Positions 49,737-61,796 of a DNA stretch of 64,000 bases are shown here, in pieces (position 1 is the stretch's first letter; each line of letters opens with the position of its first letter). The notes under the pieces are model-generated. The model searched no databases. It saw nothing but the letters and a program-made list of their open reading frames with translations, and was not told the DNA's origin. The position numbers were made by a program, and so were the translations under genes. The stretch is from the NCBI GenBank assembly GCA_014338405.1, contig JTDE01001114.1, positions 62,001 to 126,000 of the forward strand. The letters run 5' to 3'. This DNA comes from Paragonimus skrjabini miyazakii (Eukaryota; Platyhelminthes; Trematoda; Plagiorchiida; Troglotrematidae).

Positions 49737-50571
49737 GTAAGACGAAAACCTGGATATCATTTAACCAGATCAGCTTGAGAAATCTGATTATTTTCTTTGA
49801 CTTGTTACACTTCATCTTAAAACAGGCGTCTACCATTTAATTTTAATATTCATTCCTGATGTCAGATCAACGATAGCTTCCCATATTTATTTCTGTTCCT
49901 TCTCATTAATTTTTCTCTTGCGCTGGTAAGCCGTCTTATACGGAAAACTTGGTAAGCAGTTATCAGTTTAAGTAAAACATTCCGAAAATAAATTTGATTT
50001 TAATTGTATGAGCAGTAACCCAACTTCATTCATCTTTGCGTGAATGATTAATTCTAAGTTTGTTTTATGATAAAAATACAACTGCCTCACTCGCTGTTTC
50101 AATAAAACAAGCAATGGCTGACAATTTTTCACTCGGGCTTGGTGGCATTGTATGAAACTTGCATCAATCGACAGAACCCTGTTGTCGTAAAACTGCTTTA
50201 TGGTCAACTTTTCCATTGGAATCAGTAACAGCTTTATGATGGTGAACAGTCACATTTGTACAGTTTACGCCATCACTATGCCCACAAAGTTACTTTTATT
50301 AATCGTTCTTCCGAAAAAAAATAAACGTTAACTTAAAGCTACAATCGGAGGGTAGAATCTTGTTATACCATCGAAGACGTAGTGACTGGAGTAAACGCTG
50401 ACTTTACAATAACAGTTTGTACATTTTTAATCTCACATGGCATCATCAAACTAGTGAAAAATGATACCGGTACCAAGGATTTATGAATATACCCTTTTGC
50501 TAGTTAACCATCTGCGAATCGCACAGATCTGCGTACCGTTTTTATACTTTAGCCCATTGCTTTGTTTGCAG

Positions 50572-50675
50572 ACCTGGAACGAAAATTTCTGGTCGAGCCT
50601 AAATCCACAGATATTGCGGTTGGAAATCGATTGACTCTGTCGTGTATGCCTCCGAAAGGTAAACCGGATCCTGAA
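50572..50675 (+). CDS. unc5: UNC5-like receptor: second immunoglobulin domain, N-terminal half
   Basis: This 104-bp exon lies between acceptor TTTGTTTGCAG and donor GTAAGT. It completes the split tyrosine codon from the previous exon, then gives LERKFLVEPKSTDIAVGNRL and LSCMPPKGKPDPE. It carries the first strands of Ig2, with the B-strand cysteine (LSC). It ends in phase 0, exactly where UNC5 genes divide this domain, and joins VYWLKTG in the next exon. The open frame running on to 50807 is read-through into the intron. Confidence 0.88.
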
Positions 50676-51418
50676 GTAAGTAAGAAATTATTTGATATTC
50701 CAGTGCATACAAGATGGACTTTTCAGCCTCCCATTTTTATTAAATTTAAGATAATTCTTTCAAACCTCCTTCGAATTTTTGCCTACAAGTTCCAACTATT
50801 TATGTAAGTGAATTGCTCTACTAAAGTTTAACTTTGACCGATATACTTTGACCTTCGCTCCATTTTTCTTGTTGACTTAGTCGTAATCATCTTGAATTGA
50901 ATGTGTCGACTCACGTGGCTAATCGTTGTTACTAATTTCAATCGGGAGGTTTGTTTTTTGTCATTTGCAGTAACTACCATTAATTAATTAGACATCATAC
51001 GCTTTCCATTTCTGCACATATTACATGTGATATCAACTTCATTATCGAAAAACTGTCCAAGCCGTCAGCCTTTGTATGTTGTTGGTAATATGTCTCTTCA
51101 TTCTTGAACGAAAGCGAATCGAATCACAGACCTTAAAGTGGTGATACGTAATCCATTACATCGGCCATCACATCAAATCCCTCGACAGCCATCGCTTTCA
51201 TCTAAAACCCAAACTGTAATTACCACTGTTACTTATAACTTCAATTCAAGCAATGCATCGTGTACAACTAACCCCTGCTTAGCAGTGGTTGCTTCCTGGA
51301 GTGATTGATTAATCTACCCTAATAAATAAATTCGCAGGGGCTTCACTCTCTACTGCTTTATTGGTTACAGCAAATCATGTTACCATGCAGAGTCAACTTG
51401 ATTAGTATCGCATTTCAG

Positions 51419-51599
51419 GTGTATTGGCTAAAAACTGGACTACGCATTCAACAAAATTTACATTCGCGTGTTGTAATCAATGGGTACAACCAGCTCATCA
51501 TCAACAACGTGACTCTAGATGATAGCGGGAATTACACTTGCGTTGCTGAATGCCTAGGCATGGAATTCCGGCACGCAACAGCCAGAGTGACTGTGATCA
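51419..51599 (+). CDS. unc5: UNC5-like receptor: second immunoglobulin domain, C-terminal half
   Basis: This 181-bp exon starts in phase 0 after TTTCAG and ends in phase 1 before GTAAGT. It reads VYWLKTGLRIQQ, then LIINNVTLDDSGNYTCVAE, then RVTVI. The DxGxYxC signature of the F strand (DDSGNYTC) is intact and supplies the cysteine that pairs with LSC in the previous exon. NNVT and GNYT are potential N-glycosylation sites. Together with the previous exon it forms a symmetric 285-bp Ig2 module with phase-1 borders. Confidence 0.92.
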
Positions 51600-51891
51600 G
51601 TAAGTCAACATTCTGTGATGTCTGTCAAATGAAGTATCAGGTTCATCACAAATTAAACTGCAGTTGTGATAAAGTTGCGCATAGCTTGAAGTCACAAATT
51701 GTTATTATCGGGGAAAATGTGTTATTTCTCATAATCCATTTTCATGGTAATTACGTTTTTACTACGCTCAAACACATTTGCCATTTGACTCATAGTGTGA
51801 TTACAGTACAACCTGCATTAAAAGAAGCAGCTTAGCCTAAAGTGAGTGCAAGTTACTCACCAGATTAAAAAATTCTGCCTCACGTTTTCAG

Positions 51892-52101
51892 CGTATTTGC
51901 ATGTAAGATGGTCGAAATGGAATCCTTGTTTATGGTTACAAACAAGCTCTACTTCCACTCCGAAATGTCAACAAACTCGCACCAGGCAATGCGTGGCTAA
52001 CACAGCTGCTGTCCACCAAGTTCCAAAGGCTCCTGATTCATTCCCTGATTGCCCCCTTCCATGGATGCAAGCAAAAAATTGTTCTATGGAAGCTTGTTCA
52101 A
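51892..52101 (+). CDS. unc5: UNC5-like receptor: thrombospondin type 1 repeat
   Basis: This 210-bp exon is in phase 1 on both sides. The product runs TYLHVRWSKWNPC, then CQQTRTRQCV, then FPDCPLPWMQAKNCSMEAC. WSKWNPC is the tryptophan ladder start of a TSP type 1 repeat, and six cysteines are present as expected. The usual CSxTCG group after the first cysteine is replaced by LWLQTSSTSTPKC, so the repeat is divergent. Only one such exon exists: the introns on either side are 292 and 88 bp, and I see no second repeat. Many UNC5 proteins carry two. NCS is a possible glycosylation site. Confidence 0.9.
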
Positions 52102-52189
52102 GTTAGAAATATGTTATGTTAAATAAGTGACATCTAACTCAGTAACCGTCACCAATATTTATTCGCTATTTTATTTCAACACTGCTTAG

Positions 52190-52393
52190 GAAATAAAGTC
52201 CCCGTAACAACTGGATTGGACGGGATCGAATTGAAGAAGCAGGACATTCATCTGTTGCGAAAGATTGCAATCTACGTTGGATCCATCATTGTGATTTCGC
52301 TTTTGTTAACCGTCGTCACAGTTGTACTGGTTAAGCTCAAATTCCGATGGCTTTTTTCGTTCTCGCCCTGGTTATGTGGTAGTTGTTCAGAAA
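52190..52393 (+). CDS. unc5: UNC5-like receptor: transmembrane exon
   Basis: This 204-bp exon, phase 1 to phase 1, lies after an 88-bp intron (acceptor GCTTAG, donor AAA|GTGAGT). It reads a short stalk (NKVPVTTGLDGIELKKQDIH), then a basic LLRK. A helix of about 23 hydrophobic residues (IAIYVGSIIVISLLLTVVTV and onward) follows, then basic and aromatic residues and LCGSCSE, which suits a membrane-proximal cysteine pair on the inner side. The position between TSP repeat and cytoplasmic region is as in the family. Confidence 0.88.
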
Positions 52394-52478
52394 GTGAGTG
52401 GACATTAAAAAATTGTTTGAAACGTGTGAGTTTTCATTGCTTGCCGTGGTTAACGTAATTTATACTAATTGGTTACAG

Positions 52479-52526
52479 GAAAAGAACCCCGTCCCCAAGT
52501 CAAAAAGAGAAACCCAAAACATGTTG
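52479..52526 (+). CDS. unc5: UNC5-like receptor: short juxtamembrane exon
   Basis: This 48-bp micro-exon lies between acceptor GGTTACAG and donor TTG|GTAAGT, phase 1 on both sides. It encodes RKEPRPQVKKRNPKHV, strongly basic as expected next to the inner membrane face. It is too short to be recognised by homology. It is accepted because both splice sites are good and it preserves frame between the transmembrane exon and the exon at 54211. Confidence 0.75.
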
Positions 52527-54210
52527 GTAAGTTAGGTTACCATGTATACACCTATGCTTTTTTGACAGATAACTAAGTTATTTATTTTGCTCAACTCTTG
52601 CTTTTGTTGACAACAAAAAGGGAAATAATGGAATAGATTTCCAGTAAATTCCGAGTTAGTTATTCATTTCAGTTGCATGAGTTATCCACCGCTATCACTG
52701 TTACCATATAAACATACTTATTCACTGTTTGAAATAGAATTATCTTAAGAAAATCAGGGAATATATCCTTATTTACAAGCAGTCAAGGGTTTTATTGACA
52801 TCCGATGCGAAAAAAGGTGGTTTCGATTTTCCCTCCATATAATTTCCTATTCTGTGGAATAGAAACGTCATGCTTTATTTTACTCGGCAGCTAGTAGAGA
52901 AAACAATGTGAAAATATCATGAATGAAAGTAAGAACAACAGAGGAATGGGAGGAACTTGCATCAAATTGTTATAATGAGACGAAATAGATGGGATAAGAA
53001 ACTTCTGCAGACACCAAGTTTTGTATTTGTGTGGTCAGCGTTACTTTACTGAAGGTCAGAACTATGAGGTTCGGCTATCGTAACGTCACAGTGAATGAGG
53101 TGATCGGGTCGATTTAGTGACTTATCTAGCCAATGTGATCCATGATTAATGAAGCTCATTTTCGCGCCCCGCTGCTCAAGTGACTCGGGGCGCAGAACCT
53201 CTTTGAAATTAAGTTCATTTATTCGCGGTTACACTACGATTTCTGTTGCAACGTAACTGTACAATCAACCGCGAATTACTTTTAAAGTCAAATCAACAAA
53301 TCAAGCATTCATAAAAATCAGTCCCAAAATTTATAATAAAAACATTATTTGGCCGAAGGAAGCATAAGTTTTGTACAGCTTGAAATAGTCAAGAGCAAAC
53401 TACTTCTTTCTAATTATGGTTCGATAAAAGCTTCCTTTTTCACTGCAGTGTACACTATAAGGCTTTCTGATTTACACTTTTTCTGGGTTCCGTCGTCTGC
53501 CCGCCAGTGAACTAGGTCTTAGATGATTATTTGTTTTCTGTTGTTTGGCAGCAAGCTGTTCAGGTTTGTCGGATTATATAAAACATATGTCCGCCATGTT
53601 TTATTTGGAGTTAATAAACACAAATCCTCCGAGCAGTTTTAACGAATTGGTTTTAAATTTACTGGAAACACTGTTTATTTTAGTTAATGCACAAACAATA
53701 ATGAGACACTAGGACAGTATAATTTCAGCTATCCTTTAAACAAACCTTACATACATGACTTTAGCGCCAGCCAGCAAGTAATACTTCAAAATGCAACCAA
53801 TCCTTCGTGATCGATGCGAAATTATCTGTCACATCTATCGATATTTGAGCATGCCAAAACAAAAGGGTAAAACAGTTTTTATCAGTCAAACAAATAGAAG
53901 CCATTATTCGTTTGTCTACTTATATTAATATAACCACTCTAGTATGCAGTTCTCAAGGTGAACACGGCTAATGGTATTTGACAACCAACCTGACTAGGGC
54001 GATATTGAACCACTTCTTAAGTAACGTTGGACATACTAGTGTTCCAAAACATTTCACGAGCACTCAGACCAAAATAACCTCGGTCTACGAAGCCTACGCT
54101 GAGACAAACACATAAGTATCATTGTTAAACAGCGTAAACAAAACTTGAAATCAATTTACAGAAACCGCTAAATGGAGTAATCCACTGTTTTCCCTTTTTA
54201 TCATTTATAG

Positions 54211-54577
54211 GTCTACTTCTACGAACTGACCAAGAAAATGAAGCAGTACTTTTTGAAAATAGGTTTTTCACAAATGCGCGAAATATATACGCGGCTCCTA
54301 GCAAAAGAAAGCGATCTCCACAGTATGTCGGTCGAGGCTCGACAAACAATATACATCAAGAAATCGACCATAGGGGATCAAAATTTAACCTTCATGTATT
54401 TTCAAACGGCTCTTCTCTAATAGTATGTGGAAAGCACACTGATGAAAAATGTAATGACAGTGTTGCCAACCGGATGCTTGTAAACTCGAAAAGAAGCCAT
54501 CATATATGTACGAGAACAATGCATCATTCAATAAACCATAGGGCTAACAAGAATCAGTTTCAACTGCTTTCTAACTG
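54211..54577 (+). CDS. unc5: UNC5-like receptor: first exon of the cytoplasmic linker
   Basis: The 367-bp exon begins after TTATAG in phase 1 and ends at CTG|GTGAGT in phase 2. The correct frame starts GLLLRTDQENEAVLFENRFF and stays open for about 122 codons. A different frame is also open over the first 200 bp and could mislead a gene finder. The peptide is polar and rich in Asn, Ser, Arg and His, with no recognised domain, like the weakly conserved segment between the membrane and ZU5 in UNC5 proteins. Support is the phase match: it is the only piece that converts the incoming phase 1 to the phase 2 needed by the exon at 56711. Confidence 0.75.
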
Positions 54578-56710
54578 GTGAGTTGAGTTGGTGCGAGGTC
54601 GTACGCTGATGGAAAATATAAAAGCTGAGCTTTCAACACGGCTTAAAGATATTGCTTTCTTGAGAAAGGGGAAAAGAACAGTTATTGCGCGAGTCCGTCC
54701 CTAATACGTCTCTAAGTTTCAACTAAAAGTATCAGGCTTCCGTAGGAGAGTGGTTCAATCTACTTCCTCAATGTCTCATTTTCACAGTTTTTAGATAGAC
54801 CGAGAGGTATATTTGCTATAACCGTAAAAGATGTTTGGCCTGCGAAGTTGTTTTCCGCATGAAGTTCCACACAATTTATGTTAAAACATAGGACAACGAA
54901 CGCGTACACTCATTTGCATGGCTGACGAATATCTACACACACTTTGCAGCAGTGCATTGGCATTCGTCTTGGTGACATGTCCCCATAGTGCACACACATT
55001 GTTCCAGTAGTCGCTTCCGGTCTCCCCCTCTTCCTGGCGTTGAGATTTGCATTCCAGTCCCGATTGCACGCAAGATACTACTTACAACCGAAGCTGCATG
55101 TTATGCAACACTAATCTGTTGGTAAAATTACTGCCACTGGTCAACCAGTTTTGAAGTAGGTTTACGGTGGTCTTTATGTCCGTTGATTATGATCCCTCAC
55201 TGCATATGATTCCATTATTTTAGATAAATACCGAAATTATTAGGGCTTCACCGTTTACGGTGGTAGTCACCGTTACATTAGTCCCATAGCCGGTCGCGTA
55301 AATTCTTTTCACGGTTACTGCATAAAGCCATAAGTGGGCACGTCTGTGTCTATCCAGAGTAAGTGTCAGATCCCATATGTTCGTTGTAATCAAGTCAGTC
55401 GGGTGATACATATCAGATAAATGCTTTCTGGGGAAAAGTGATAAATCGGCCAGTAAGATGAACGACGCCAGGTGTATTGGGCGTTGATACTGACACACCA
55501 CTGTAGCCAGAACAACTGGGTAAGTATAGGAACCACGAAACTACTAATCCAGTGCATTACTGTTCGAATCAAAATTGTAAATGTCATCGACCACGACTTG
55601 GTCAAACGTCTTACAACCTTCTCAACACAGGCAGTCAACAAAATTGTAGTCGAAACAGTCCATTGTGGCCGCACAATTCACATTATTTGTTACACTAGCT
55701 AATTTGATAAAGTTCTTGCCAATATTTTGGTCAAATAGTAAAAGATAAGCAGTCTAAAACGTCCGAAAGAACAAGGTGACATAAACAGTCAGCAATTTAG
55801 TGCTTACTGCATGTTATGTAAACCATTATCTGAATATGCTACTCAGAATTGAGCAGGCCAATCAGGTGGATGTCAGACAAGGTAGGATTATGCAGTAAAC
55901 AACTAAAAACAGCTTTTTGCGTCGGTCTTAATCAAAAAGACTTCGTGTACTCTGCGTACATGATGTTACTTACGCTGTGTTGTGAAACTCTCAAGGTAAA
56001 ATGAACACGTCAACTTGATTGGTTATTTAAGATGCTACTTGCCTTGTACTCATACCGATGGGTAGTTAGTTGTTGTCCATCTTATGCGTAACTTTGCTCA
56101 TGGAAAAACTGCAAAACTGTATGTTTTTACGATTTTAATGCTGGTTCTCAAAGCAACGCTTCAACCGCATTTCTGTGTCACCTTGCGTGCGTCAGATATT
56201 GTCAGTAAGGAGAAGCTTAACGATCAAGCTTTACCGTATGAATAAAAATTTGGCATTCACCTCGTTCATCTGATTGTAACTGTATTAAGAACCGGTGATA
56301 ATTTAGATACGCACGTTGAAGTAATTAGTAAAAAATTCAGACTTAAGGTAGAATGACTGAAAGTTGCGGCTAGTAATGGATCATGCTCTAGATGTAGTCT
56401 GTTTCTGCCTTTCATATTTTTGTGAGACAAAAACTATGGTTGTGAAATTTAGGTTTAAGAAAGTATTAACTCATGCTCATCGTGGACAAGTACACCACGC
56501 ATTCGACTTGTACAAAACGGATGATCAGACTTAGAAAGATAGTTGTGTTGGAACCACGGAAGGTAGCAACATTTTATGTAGCAGACTGTTTCCTTTAAAG
56601 TTCCAAAACCATATTAGAAAGCCGTTTTGGTATTCTTTCGAGACAATTAGTTGACAGCATTTCATATCATAAATATATTTCTTTGGTTTTTATTCTTCTA
56701 ATGCAACCAG
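54578..56710. other. UNC5 intron; minus-strand frames unexplained
   Basis: This is the intron between two cytoplasmic exons. Minus frames at 54881-55069, 55220-55501 and 55390-55674 sit close together and have fuller amino acid composition than the background. That may mark an old transposon relic on the minus strand, but no motif could be named. Confidence 0.4.
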
Positions 56711-57129
56711 TTCCGGTGATTCTGGGTGTGCCGTGCAATCTGTGCGGACTGATGAGTTGCATCAGCCTTCCGAAACAAACCATGCTTTTACAAGTAGCTT
56801 GATGAACACGGCGGTTCGGGAAGCCCAAACCCCACCTAATCCTACCGTCAAAGCCATCTCCCTAAACACTCTGAACGGAAGCAGCTTAAATCATTCTTCG
56901 GAATTTTTTGCGGTTTTCAAAAACCGCACATCAAAAAGTCGTGTACAAACACGGGATTCGGACGAGACAGAATCGAGTGAGGTGCGATATGAGTCATGCT
57001 CAAGTCCACTGTCCACCGCACTGTACCAAGAACTTGTTCAGGAGTTGCGTCTTCCAGAGAATGAGGCAAACGTTACGTGCTGTGGACATATTTCAGCCGA
57101 CGGTGGGCGACTGAGTTTGGATAAATTTG
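56711..57129 (+). CDS. unc5: UNC5-like receptor: second exon of the cytoplasmic linker, running into ZU5
   Basis: This 419-bp exon runs from acceptor CAACCAG (phase 2) to donor TTG|GTGGGT (phase 1). It starts SGDSGCAVQSVRTDELHQPS. A Ser/Thr/Asn-rich linker of about 90 residues follows, then ALYQELVQELRLPENE. It ends in ISADGGRLSLDKFG, which corresponds to the GGRL segment opening the ZU5 fold. Joined to the next exon this gives KFGVYVSIPAQAL, the expected ZU5 strand. The linker is Ser/Thr-rich and could be phosphorylated, but no specific site is evident. Confidence 0.85.
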
Positions 57130-58843
57130 GTGGGTGAATTATGAAGAATGTTTGCTTGAAAAATTAGTATGGAGGAAAATCGTATGTGGATGAATTAACA
57201 TTACCGGGTGCACTGCCATTTCTTGAAATTGCTGTCCTTGGGTGATCTTGCATTGCCATTTCTGTAAACCTTGCAAAATTGTCTCAACTAGTCTCAACTA
57301 ATTTTTACATATGAACACAATGATAGGGAAAACTTCTGAAAAGCCACCAATCGATAATTCAGTGGCCAATGTAATAGAATATTGGTAAAACTTGGAGCAA
57401 TCTCAACAAAGATGATCACATGAGATGAGCCTAATTGTCCAAGCTAGTTGAAATTATGACGGCTTCGGTTGTTTTGAGAAATTCTAATGGTATCATAACT
57501 AACGTATCTATAATTAAATTTGATAGTGTGTCAGCATGCTATTGTTCGTTACTAAGCAGCATGCTAAATCATATCAGGGTTTTGAAGCTAAGTTCAGTTA
57601 TAATAAAATGTTTCCACGAATGTTACAAAAGTCTATATGAAAGTGATCTCACAAATTCCTTGTACCTTTTTAGTGACTTCCATTTATGCCGCTTGAATTA
57701 ACTACAGACAATAAGAACATTCAACTTTGACTGCATTGTTGTGTCTATATATACCACACAATAATGGGTTTGGAGTGAAGAAAACCGACCGATCAACACA
57801 CCAGACAAAAAACACCTCATCTTTACTCCGTCATTTGAATTTTCTTTTGCAATTAAATCCGTCAAAAGTGTACTAATAATGAAGGCCGGTGGTATTCTCG
57901 TACTCGTGTTCTTCACCAAGAAGACACCAAATTTAAGAAGCGATAGTCGTAAGAACTTACCTCAAATAACATTGACAACCTACAAATCCAGCTTCAGCTT
58001 AATAATTAAAATCACTCAGTGCACTCAGGTGAAAACCTGAAAGGTAGCTTGAACCCACATGTACATCTGGGAACGATTGCCAAAACCAGATAACTTACGC
58101 GGAAGGTTATTTTCACTAGTAAGACATCGGCCCATTTTCACCTGTCTCAACTAGTTATCAGAAAAATTTTCGCTAGTTATGTTAAACTTCCCCTATTTCT
58201 GTACGCATTTCTTCACTGTTATACAAGACAAAACAATGTCCGTTACCTCCAGCTGTTTAAAAATGTTCATATATTTCCCATATTCCACGGGGACTCTTAA
58301 TCACTTCATCTTTTTACCCGCTCGACTTTTTATCTATCCGCCAAAATTAGTCACCTCAAAAGTTAGTATCAGCAACTGACCGTTTCTGTTGTGCACAAAA
58401 TTTGGGGCCCATATTAAGCAGTCAGTTAGAAATCCCCTAATCAAAAGTGAGATTAGTTGGGAACAAGCAAACTGACAAGATGAAAAATATGGGCCTTGCA
58501 GTAAAAGCTGTAAAAGCATTGGAAAATGTCTAGCTAACAAGAACTTCGAAAGCAAATAAGAGGTTGGGTCAATCGATACCATGGTTTGATGTGATGTCCT
58601 GCACTCTGGCACTCCGACAGTTATGTATGCTTCCTCCAGGGTTAAGAAGTACTCACTCGTTATAAGAGGACCGACAAAGAATTCTTTCGTTTTTTGCAGT
58701 GTTCTTTTTTAGTGAGCTTTTGGGGGCTCTGCACTCTCCACAACGCAAAGAGATGGGTTAGACTATGTGGATCTTCACCTGTCACGATATAAAAAGATTA
58801 TGTCACATTCATGGGTAACGACATTACTTGAAGCCAACTTATC

Positions 58844-58943
58844 NNNNNNNNNNNNNNNNNNNNNNNNNNNNNNNNNNNNNNNNNNNNNNNNNNNNNNNNN
58901 NNNNNNNNNNNNNNNNNNNNNNNNNNNNNNNNNNNNNNNNNNN
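58844..58943. other. Assembly gap of 100 N inside an UNC5 intron
   Basis: One hundred N lie in the intron between the exons ending at 57129 and starting at 59935. The frames annotated across it are artefacts. Since the flanking exons join in phase and in register with the ZU5 fold, no coding sequence need be missing. Confidence 0.98.
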
Positions 58944-59934
58944 GCTTTGTTTGTGCAAGCCCTATTGGAAATGTATACAACATTTGTGTCAAAGCAGTTA
59001 TTTAAATTATAGACGTACAATCGACATACGGTGATCATACTTGCATCAGCATCACAAATAACATCCTTCTTATTGCGAGTATTTAAGTAGAAATAAACAG
59101 CATTGAATTACCAAGATTGACACTTAGGTTATGGCCAAATCTCCCCACATTCTGACCGTTTAGGTAAGAAATTAATCAGGACACGTAAGATATTTGTTAG
59201 CACCTTTAGATTTTTCGCATTGCACTTTCTACGTTTAAATATCAATCTAACACAGAAAGGTCTCTTGTGTAAATCTCATTTTGTGTAACCTGTCCTCAAA
59301 GGTCCCGGTGAGGAAGTATATCCTTCAGTCATAGCTTCTTAGTAAGCACTGAGTGGGATTTCTAATCATATTTAACGATTAAATGAAATAAGGTTTATAT
59401 AAAATTTATCTACTAAGAACACTTGTATGCATATGGAGTTGGTAATAGCACTGAAACAAATTCTACGCTTTAAAATATTCTGTAATTAAAACAAGTTTAC
59501 CTTTTGTTTATTTACGCGCCACGTGCTACCTAAATGGTCTACTCCGCTCTGTGTATCCCGAATCATCTCTTAATGTTCGATTGTTGAAATACTACCAGCC
59601 GTATAGTAAACGAGTTTACAATAATTCAACATAAATTATATCTCATAATCTCACGTACTTTGAAGGCAGTTTAATTTGTCCCCTCATTGGAAACAATATG
59701 CTAAATTCAAAGCTTAGTCGACTGTCATCAGAATAGCCAACAGGATTACGATTTGCAAGTGCCGAAACATCACTGTCATGCTACATTCAAGCTTACGTTT
59801 GTTGCATGACAGGTAACCATATCAAAAATAACATTAAGCAAATGTAGTAAATTTGGAAATTAACATATATGCTGCGTGAACAGTTACAGAGCAACACATT
59901 AATAATCAACCAATTCGAATATACTACTTTTTAG

Positions 59935-60036
59935 GTGTATACGTGAGCATTCCAGCTCAAGCGCTTGTCACAAATTTGACCCAAGAAGTTCGACTGGCAT
60001 TAATCCAGAACGTTGGACATCAACCACAGCTTAATG
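59935..60036 (+). CDS. unc5: UNC5-like receptor: ZU5 domain, middle exon
   Basis: This 102-bp exon, phase 1 on both sides, starts after TTTTTAG and ends at ATG|GTCAGT. It reads VYVSIPAQALVTNLTQEVRL and ALIQNVGHQPQLN. The run SIPAQALVTNLTQEVRLALI matches the ZU5 pattern of a strand with an IPxxAL core followed by a strand ending in a basic and aliphatic run. ZU5 in UNC5 packs with the UPA and death domains to hold the cytoplasmic part inactive. Confidence 0.88.
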
Positions 60037-61509
60037 GTCAGTGTAACTGTTTGTGCTGTGTTTCGCATTTAACGAAATTGTGTTATATAAATAAATGTTC
60101 ATTTCACCGGAAGGAAACTAATTTTGAGAGCCCACGCAATTTGATTATTAGTTAGTCCAAGAAATGGTCATTAATGTAACTATGGTGACCCTCAACTGTT
60201 AAATTACTCTGACGTGTTAGTGTTTGCAACCGTTCGAAATATTTCATCACACACGTATCTTGCATCAGGTATTGTCACACAACCAGATTTTAAGCATCAA
60301 AAGTTATGTTAAGTTTAATTCAAAAGCGTTACTTTCATCCTCTCTTTTTGTTGAAATTCATTTGAGATGAGGTTTTTGCTGTATATGACTCTGGCCTTCC
60401 TCTTATGATTTGTTAAAAAATGAATCAGGGATTCAAACTATTTCATGACAATCCATGAAAATTTGACCAGTTCAAAATTTTCTTTGAAGTTTTCACATTA
60501 CTTTGCGTTTGTAAGTCCATTTACAGGTAAGTACTATAGGGCTATGTAGGCAAAAACTGGAAGCCGATGATGGATTATAGTATTTGCATTTGAATAGACT
60601 TTTTGGCTTGGTCTTTTCAAACGAATTAGCAGAGTGGAGTTCCGCTTTCACGAGAGTCATCAGTGCTGCATATTCTTGTTCTGCTACAGCTCCAACTCAG
60701 GTCTACCTGGTTAACAATATCTGCAAACCGATCTGACTGAGAGGTTGACTATGGTTTTAATGTGTAATCGACGACTCAGCAGTCAACACAGCACATTGGT
60801 GATAACGCGGGCTGGAGCTCAAATATTGGCCATGAGAACGAAGCATAATACAGGCAAGCCGTAGCAAAAATGAAACCAAAGTCTAAACCTCTCTTTAAAA
60901 AAAAATGATTGGGTTGTCCATCTCAGTGCAACTTCTATAACCAGATCGGTTTGTTGCCCTGAAGTTCACCACATGTGGTTCAAGCATGTGGCCAAACAGT
61001 ATTACTCTAAATATCACCAGCCGATACCAAGTTTTCTGGTGAGCCCCAAAACAGATCACATATACTCTCATTATGAAATAAACTGCATCTTTTGTTAACA
61101 AACACACTAGTTTGCCGAAGAAACTTTTACAACCTCAGTTTCAAACATTGGATGGACAACCCAAGTAGTTGCCTTTCGGGCTTACACAGTTTTCCAAACT
61201 TGGAAAATTTTTCTTTCGTCTTTTCAGATGAGACCAGGTTAAGCAATTCACATAGTTTTGTCGGTTGATTTCCTAGCTACTTAAGCCCTGTATTGTCAAA
61301 CAGCACTTTAGATTTCATTGTAGTGTTTATCTGAAATTGTATCCATCCATTGTGCAAGGGCCAATTCCTACATATTTCCTATGACAAACGGGTGAAAACT
61401 CATATAAATTCGACGTGTAAATGTTTATTAAACCCAACTTTTCTTCCGGTAGGTCTATTTTAATTACCAGACTAACCCGATTTCTTCTGCGAACTTTTAA
61501 CCTCAACAG

Positions 61510-61796
61510 ACCAACAACTCATGCTCAGCCCCGTAATTCAACTTGGACCACCAAACCTTAAACTTACAAAACCAGCAGTTGTGGTGTTCCAACATTGTGC
61601 CCCAATGGCATCTACGTCGTTGAGCATTCTGCTATTCACCAAAAGACTGATAGTAGATTCAACCAACAGACAACCCGCAGTCAGCGTGCTACCTAGGAAA
61701 GAAAATGAAACTATAACTTTTGACAACGGGAACGTCCAGGAGATGCGCACCCCCTCTTCTACAAGATTCACCAAAGAAACACTTGCCGAATGGATG
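61510..61796 (+). CDS. unc5: UNC5-like receptor: ZU5 domain, next exon
   Basis: The exon begins in phase 1 (AACAG at 61509) and reads QQLMLSPVIQLGPPNLKLTK, then PAVVVFQHCAP. This LSPVxxxGPP...PxxxxxxHCA block is the most distinctive ZU5 signature of UNC5. The stretch after HCAP is longer than in vertebrate UNC5 and unconserved (about 60 residues rich in Thr, Asn and Arg), ending ETLAEWM. The strong donor ATG|GTAAGT at 61797 closes it in phase 0. A second donor, TTTG|GTAGGC at 61855, would extend it by 58 bases and close in phase 1. Which is used decides the reading frame of the following exon. Confidence 0.88.

Noticed and set aside
49247..49836. Two minus frames of 147 and 133 codons
   Set aside because: Antisense shadows of the UNC5 Ig1 exon, whose plus frame carries the Ig signature.
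58767..59038. Frames crossing the N block
   Set aside because: Created by translation across undefined bases.
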